Source: Ephemerocybe angulata
Lineage: Eukaryota > Basidiomycota > Agaricomycetes > Agaricales > Psathyrellaceae
Length of the DNA: 64,000 nt
Assembly: GCA_013368325.1 (NCBI GenBank)
Contig: JAACJK010000121.1
Coordinates: 186,001 to 250,000, forward strand
Direction of reading: 5' to 3'
The notes under the pieces are model-generated. The model saw nothing but the letters and a program-made list of their open reading frames with translations. It was not told the DNA's origin and ran no database searches. The position numbers were made by a program, and so were the translations under genes. Shown piece after piece: positions 63,587 through 64,000 of the stretch. Position 1 is the stretch's first letter, and the number at the start of each line of letters is the position of its first letter.

Positions 63587-64000
63587 TCTTCGCTTCGCAA
63601 AACCGCACCAGCCGCTCCACCGATCCGAACTCCCCCCTCAACCTGCATTGCTTCTCGCTCTTCTTCGACGACATCGACGGCGTCATACACTTCCTCCTTC
63701 CCTGGCCAACTCCAACATCCTTCCTTCCTATGTCTGTCATGTCTAATTCTGTCTGTCTGCACACCCCACGCCAGCCAGGTGCAACCACAACTCCTGACTA
63801 CGGCCGCCCTGAATATCACCTGGCACGCTTCCAAAAAGCGAAAATTACCCACAAGGGTGGCTTGGGCTTGCCCCCTGGCCGGGGCTCGCCGCCTGCGAAC
63901 GCGGCCCACCCTTCCTTCCATTGCATTCTGGAAATTGGCTCTTTTTCTCCCACCACATTGGCACCCTCTTCCGTCCGTCCGTCCGACCGTCCCCTCGCCC
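63587..64000. other. 3' flank of G-alpha gene
   Basis: C/T-rich sequence after the stop codon; probably the 3' UTR and the beginning of the next intergenic region. The window ends in a CCGTCCGTCCGTCC-type run. Confidence 0.4.

Noticed and set aside
1..64000. CRISPR arrays, prokaryotic operons, riboswitches
   Set aside because: Spliceosomal introns throughout show a fungal nuclear genome; no regularly spaced repeats were found.

Overview
The window comes from a filamentous basidiomycete, most likely a wood- or litter-decaying agaricomycete. The evidence is a lytic polysaccharide monooxygenase (AA9) at the left edge, intron-dense genes (introns mostly 47-75 bp, GT-AG, often with a CTAAC-like branch site), a bHLH-Tyr SREBP with a fungal C-terminal half, a COP9 signalosome subunit, small F-box and kinase-like gene families with decayed copies, and an XPG-type nuclease. 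Exon structures below were built by hand from splice sites. Where I state that the exons sum to an open frame, I counted the bases.

Layout: 1-512 3' end of an AA9 gene; 0.5-2.5 kb decayed sequence; 2.5-5.1 kb two unrecognised genes; 5.3-6.9 kb CSN3 (minus); 7.4-10.2 kb an F-box gene (minus) with a decayed tandem copy; 10.8-12.1 kb nitroreductase (minus); 12.5-15.5 kb SREBP (minus); 15.9-17.3 kb decayed Ubp14/USP5-type deubiquitinase (plus); 18.0-20.3 kb a 16-exon microexon gene (minus); 20.5-22.3 kb kinase-like gene and a relic of a second copy; 22.9 kb a tRNA-Glu-like gene; 23.9-24.2 kb an eIF4A relic; 24-31 kb gene-poor, with a tandem repeat, a small secreted protein and a 317-bp foldback element; 31.3-34.9 kb SDE3/MOV10-type helicase (minus), divergent from a mitochondrial PPR-like protein (35.6-37.3 kb, plus); 39.6-44.8 kb an XPG/GEN1-like nuclease followed by a tyrosine recombinase (both plus); 46.1-49.0 kb dihydroceramide delta-4 desaturase and D-amino-acid oxidase (plus); 50.4-51.7 kb a TPR protein with a lipidation-type N-terminus; 52.0-53.5 kb Rpt6 (minus); 53.6-54.5 kb an element with terminal inverted repeats; 54.7-56.6 kb the PIG-A/Gpi3 glycosyltransferase (plus); 56.6-59.5 kb empty; 59.5-60.5 kb an unrecognised three-exon gene (minus); 61.0-63.6 kb an atypical G-protein alpha subunit with a large insert.

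Housekeeping genes (CSN3, Rpt6, PIG-A, SREBP, desaturase) are interleaved with accessory islands: the F-box cluster, the kinase cluster, 22-31 kb, and 37.3-45 kb. The membrane-lipid theme (SREBP, sphingolipid desaturase, GPI anchor synthesis) and the protein-turnover theme (CSN3, F-box, Rpt6, decayed Ubp14) may be coincidental; nothing in the sequence shows co-regulation except an isolated E-box upstream of the desaturase.

The two most unusual loci are the microexon gene, in which every exon from the fourth to the last starts in phase 2, and the intact nuclease plus tyrosine-recombinase pair, which looks like the coding core of a mobile or domesticated element. Two otherwise intact genes (helicase, G-alpha) each carry an apparent one-base frameshift. 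These are either assembly errors or recent inactivation.
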